Assembly: GCF_016839145.1 (NCBI RefSeq) | Contig: NZ_CP069303.1 | Location: 868,001 to 932,000 of the forward strand | Direction: 5' to 3' | DNA: 64,000 nt | DNA from: Shinella sp. PSBB067 | Lineage (GTDB): Bacteria > Pseudomonadota > Alphaproteobacteria > Rhizobiales > Rhizobiaceae | In this document: positions 61,348 to 64,000 of the stretch, piece after piece | Layout of the letters: every line of letters starts with the position of its first letter | How positions within the stretch are numbered: the first letter of the stretch is position 1 | Made by a program: the position numbers and the translations under genes | Notes under the pieces: model-generated | Told to the model about the DNA's origin: nothing | What the model saw: only the letters and a program-made list of their open reading frames with translations | Database searches by the model: none

Positions 61348-61626
61348 CTATTGCAGGATGCGATCGGGGGAGAATTCTCCAGCCATCATGCGCTCGCGCA
61401 GCGAATCGAGCAACGCTTCCGCGCCCTTTTCGCCATGGACGCGGATCGTCTCGCGCAGGGCGAGCGCGATGGCCGCATCGGCGATGATCTCGGCTTCGAT
61501 GCCATCAGCCATCCCGTCGGCCCAGGCCTCGTTCTGGTATTCCAGAGCGGCCTGCATCTTCTCGTGCACGATCATCTCGTCGATATCGTTGAGAGTAGGT
61601 TCCATTGATCGGTCCATGCCAGGCAT
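61348..61626 (-). CDS. Small acidic hypothetical protein (92 aa)
   Basis: A 92-residue, helical, acidic protein: DIDEMIVHEKMQAALEYQNE, EAEIIADAAIALALRETIRV and EGAEALLDSLRERMM-like segments. Several in-frame ATGs (61626, 61617, 61605) exist; the longest is given. No signal peptide or motif is present. It lies 16 bp upstream of the exported hypothetical gene in the same direction, so they may be co-transcribed. Confidence 0.7.
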   Translation of the reverse strand: MPGMDRSMEPTLNDIDEMIVHEKMQAALEYQNEAWADGMADGIEAEIIADAAIALALRETIRVHGEKGAEALLDSLRERMMAGEFSPDRILQ

Positions 61627-61709
61627 TCAGTTCTTACTGCACTGTTAACGACCTTAGCAGCCTTTTCCCAAAACGGCACTGGCTGCTGCGAAAACAGGTT
61701 AATTAATCC

Positions 61710-62135
61710 CTAATTTCCGAACCTTGCGGTAATTTCCGTGGCAAGTGTTGCACCTTCGTTACGGTATCTCTCTTCTGCGACAACCGCCGAGTCGGTGCAA
61801 GCGGTATAGATGGCCGCAAAGGAGCGGTATCCACGGTTGAATGCGGCGGTCAGCTTTTCCTGCCGCTTCGGCTCTTTGGCCGCTTCCAGCTCGATGATGC
61901 GCTGCATGGCGGCGCGCCAGTTGTCCTCCGCCTTGCCCGCACAGAGATTGCGCAGGTAATGCACCGCGCCGAGGATTTCAGAAAGCCGCTCCAGCCGCTC
62001 GTCATAGGGCGCCGGTTTTTCCTCGACGGGGGCCGCGGCGGGCGTTTCCGTGCCGGCGGCCGGCTTCGCCTTCTGGGCGAGGGCGGGGACGGCAAGGGCA
62101 AGGCTTGCGATCAGCGCGAGGCGAATCAGCTTCAT
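61710..62135 (-). CDS. TIGR02301 family exported protein
   Basis: A 141-residue protein with a signal peptide (~1-20, MKLIRLALIASLALAVPALA). The mature part has the family pattern YDERLERLSEILGAVHYLRN, LCAGKAEDNWRAAMQRIIEL, then FNRGYRSFAAIYTACTDSAV. The two cysteines are suited to a disulfide. TIGR02301 proteins are periplasmic and restricted to alphaproteobacteria; function unknown. ATG 62135 overlaps the Nudix gene stop (ATGA), so the two are coupled. Confidence 0.85.
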   Translation of the reverse strand: MKLIRLALIASLALAVPALAQKAKPAAGTETPAAAPVEEKPAPYDERLERLSEILGAVHYLRNLCAGKAEDNWRAAMQRIIELEAAKEPKRQEKLTAAFNRGYRSFAAIYTACTDSAVVAEERYRNEGATLATEITARFGN

Positions 62136-62566
62136 GCGGCAGGCCCCAGCCGTTCGGCCTCCAGCCGGGCGATGCATTCGCGCACGCTGTCGGGCGCGGG
62201 AAGGCCCGCGATCTCCTCGGCGGTATACCAGCCCACCCCCGCCGCATCGTCCGAGGCGACGGCGACCGCATTCCGGTCGGCCTTTACCTTGAAGACGGAG
62301 AGGAAGAAGGAGGGGCTGCCGGGACCGTCCTCGCGGCCGGGCAGGTCGTAGGTCGCGAAAAGCACGGGCTTTTCGGCGCGGATGCCGGTTTCCTCGAAGA
62401 GTTCGCGCAGCGCCGTCTCGGCCGGCGTCTCGCCGTCCTCGCCGCGCCCGCCGGGAAAGGCATACATGGCGTCAGACGGCGGCTTGCTGCGCAGCACCAG
62501 CAGGTAGCGCCCGTCGCGCTCGATGACGGCGGAGGAGGCGGGCTGGGGTCTTCTGGATGTCTTCAT
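62132..62566 (-). CDS. Nudix hydrolase
   Basis: A 144-residue pyrophosphohydrolase with a complete Nudix box, starting G in GRGEDGETPAETALRELFEE and continuing TGI (G-x5-E-x7-REL-x-EE-x-G-I), at ~40-62. The first strand is SSAVIERDGRYLLVLRSKPP. The substrate class (nucleotide sugar, NDP-X or oxidised nucleotide) is not evident. It is coupled to the TIGR02301 gene and divergent from the SRAP gene. Confidence 0.9.
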   Translation of the reverse strand: MKTSRRPQPASSAVIERDGRYLLVLRSKPPSDAMYAFPGGRGEDGETPAETALRELFEETGIRAEKPVLFATYDLPGREDGPGSPSFFLSVFKVKADRNAVAVASDDAAGVGWYTAEEIAGLPAPDSVRECIARLEAERLGPAA

Positions 62567-62626
62567 CGCTGTCCGGCTCGGTTGCGCTTCATTGACCCCT
62601 TATAGGCAAAGTGCGATGACGACGCC

Positions 62627-63400
62627 ATGTGTGGACGATATGCATTGCTGGCCAAGGCGGATCTCGCCGAAGCGTATTTCGATCTTGCGGAACTGGACGA
62701 CCTGCCGGAGCGCTACAACATCGCGCCGACGCAGCCGATCCTCGTCGTCGTCGCCGGCGAAAGGCAGGCGCCCGGCAGCAACCTGCCGGAGCGCAGGGCG
62801 ATGCTGCTGCGCTGGGGCTTCATGCCCGGCTGGGTGAAGGACCCCCGCGAATTCCCGCTTTTGATCAACGCGCGCGCCGAAACGGCGATCGGCAAGGCCT
62901 CTTTCAAGGCCGCCATGCGCCACCGGCGCATCCTCGTGCCGGCCTCCGGCTTCTTCGAGTGGCGGCGGCCGGCGGAGAAGGGCGCGAAGGCGCAGGCCTA
63001 CTTCATCCGCCCGCGCAAGGGCGAGATCGTCGCCTTCGCCGGCCTGATGGAGACCTGGTCTTCGGCGGACGGTTCGGAGGTCGATACCGGGGCGATCCTG
63101 ACGACCGCGGCGAACAGCGACATTTCCCGCATCCACGACCGCATGCCGGTCGTCATCCGCCCGGAGGATTTTTCCCGCTGGCTCGACTGCAGGACGCAGG
63201 AGCCGCGCGACGTCGCGGACCTCATGAAGCCCATCGACGACGGCTTCTTCGAGGCGATCCCGGTTTCCGACAAGGTGAACAAGGTCGCCAATATGGGACC
63301 CGACATCCTCGATCCCGTCGAGGAGCGTGCCGAGGAGGCGCCGGAAAAGAACAAGGGCACAGAAGCGCCCCCATCGTCGGATCAGCTTTCGCTTTTCTGA
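62627..63400 (+). CDS. SRAP-domain protein (YedK/HMCES-like DNA crosslink sensor)
   Basis: A 257-residue SOS-response-associated peptidase. It starts MCGRYALL, with the catalytic Cys2 exposed after Met removal, which decides the start at 62627. The other conserved residues are Asn in LINARAET (~75-82), Glu in VPASGFFEWRRP (~105) and His in SRIHDRMPVVI (~160). Such proteins form a thiazolidine link to abasic sites in ssDNA and protect them. The C-terminal ~30 residues are charged and disordered. No SOS box was found in the short upstream gap. Confidence 0.94.
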   Translation: MCGRYALLAKADLAEAYFDLAELDDLPERYNIAPTQPILVVVAGERQAPGSNLPERRAMLLRWGFMPGWVKDPREFPLLINARAETAIGKASFKAAMRHRRILVPASGFFEWRRPAEKGAKAQAYFIRPRKGEIVAFAGLMETWSSADGSEVDTGAILTTAANSDISRIHDRMPVVIRPEDFSRWLDCRTQEPRDVADLMKPIDDGFFEAIPVSDKVNKVANMGPDILDPVEERAEEAPEKNKGTEAPPSSDQLSLF

Positions 63401-63404
63401 TCGC

Positions 63405-63587
63405 CTATTCGTAAAGCGACTGCAGGACCGGCGGCAGGTCGCGTTCGCGGCGCGGGTCCGTGCACTTCACCTCGGGCTTGCACTGCGTGGCGGCCACGAC
63501 GGCGCGCAGGCCGAGCGGCTTGTAGCGCGCCTGCAAGGTCTCGGCGGCGGCGCCGGTTTGTGCGGGTTGTTTCTTTGCGGTTGGCAT
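63405..63587 (-). CDS. Small hypothetical protein (60 aa)
   Basis: A short gene starting MPTAKKQPAQTGAAAETLQA behind a good AGGAGAG ribosome-binding site; a GTG two codons upstream is an alternative. Two cysteines occur in TQCKPEVKCTDP, and the chain ends RERDLPPVLQSLYE. No known domain. It converges with the SRAP gene at a 4-bp gap. The ribosome-binding site and the organised composition favour a real gene; homologues, if any, are probably limited to Rhizobiaceae. Confidence 0.6.
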   Translation of the reverse strand: MPTAKKQPAQTGAAAETLQARYKPLGLRAVVAATQCKPEVKCTDPRRERDLPPVLQSLYE

Positions 63588-64000
63588 TCTCACTCTCCTG
63601 ACGTGTCGTTCTCAGGCGGCCCCGTATGATTCCCCCGGTTTGCCCCTGACGACCTATGCATTTACCGGACCCTTTCGGCCAAATTCTGCTCAAATTTTGA
63701 TCGCTCTGCGGCGAAGGCGCCGAATGACGGGGTTTGACGATCAACAATTATGACCGGCGGACATATCGCGCACCGGGCGTGAGGCTGCCTCGCATGGCCG
63801 TAACGGGCCGAAAGGACAGGATTTTCGTCGCCTGGCCTTCGCGCCCGCTTGACCGCAGGCCCGCGCGGCGCGATAAAGCAGGCCATGAAAACGGTACTCT
63901 GCATTCGCCGGAGCATTATTCGCTAGCGCACGCGCTGGCCCGGCCGTTTTCGTCCCTCAAAATCCCCGGATGACAACGACCCGGCCAGCCGGGTGCATGC
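63588..64000. other. Gene-free right edge of the window
   Basis: No convincing gene is seen here. A 79-codon open frame at 63734-63973 has no ribosome-binding site and reads as arginine-rich high-GC noise. A short hairpin ACCCGGC-CA-GCCGGGT at 63979-63994 could belong to a terminator of a gene beyond the edge, but no T-run is visible. Confidence 0.4.

Noticed and set aside
63734..63973. 79-codon open frame near the right edge
   Set aside because: No ribosome-binding site, Arg/Pro-rich composition and no resemblance to a known protein.

Overview
The window reads as a chromosome segment of an alphaproteobacterium of the Rhizobiaceae (Shinella, Ensifer or Rhizobium-like; genus not decidable by eye). 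Reasons: high-GC coding with strong G/C third-position bias, Porin_2 (RopA/Omp2b-type) porins, a single bifunctional Rsh behind rpoZ, the acpS-lepB-rnc-era block, nadABC with a NadQ-type regulator, DUF3563 and TIGR02301 proteins.

Region 1 (1-16.2 kb) is accessory DNA ending at the 3' end of a tRNA-Ser(GCT) gene. From the left edge to 5.5 kb it is a leftward prophage-type replication/recombination cassette: a PD-(D/E)XK exonuclease cut by the window edge, a small protein, an SF2 helicase, a possible ssDNA-binding protein, a Sak4-like ATPase, a small protein, an AlpA/excisionase-like HTH protein and a 230-residue protein. It diverges from an XRE-S24 (CI/LexA-like) repressor; the divergent promoter region holds a perfect alphaproteobacterial SOS box (GTTC-N7-GTTC). 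Next come an unknown protein, a small secreted Cys protein, a serine-recombinase triad (small protein, DUF2924 protein, recombinase, HTH-like small protein) and a secreted thermonuclease. At 11.1-15.9 kb, in visibly less GC-rich DNA, sits a two-gene operon: a 1048-residue RapA-like SNF2 helicase and a 534-residue Hsp70/actin-fold ATPase without a usual substrate-binding domain. I cannot match this pair to a named system; it is the best candidate for an undescribed defence system.

Region 2 (16.2-20.6 kb): tRNA-Ser, a tyrosine integrase on the 5' side of the tRNA, and two divergent RopA-type porin genes whose first ~205 bp are near-identical and form an inverted repeat around their shared upstream region.

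Region 3 (20.7-48.8 kb) is housekeeping: alpha/beta hydrolase, soluble lytic transglycosylase, dapA-smpB, NYN protein, rpoZ-rsh-DUF3563-DUF2062-acpS-lepB-rnc-era. A block of about 10 kb follows (GGDEF-EAL protein, PotD-like binding protein, tex, DUF4405/MarR pair, class A beta-lactamase, ArsR-SRPBCC-VOC module, L,D-transpeptidase), then recO, a DUF2339 membrane protein and an HD protein.

Region 4 (48.8-64 kb): MOSC protein, CorA, an MFS transporter, nadA-nadB-nadC with a perfect palindrome in the nadA promoter, sodC, then the leftward, overlapping ygfZ-HD-phosphatase-nadQ operon, a nucleotidyltransferase, three hypothetical or TIGR proteins, a Nudix hydrolase, an SRAP (YedK/HMCES-like) DNA-crosslink sensor and a small ORF. 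The last ~400 bp holds no convincing gene.
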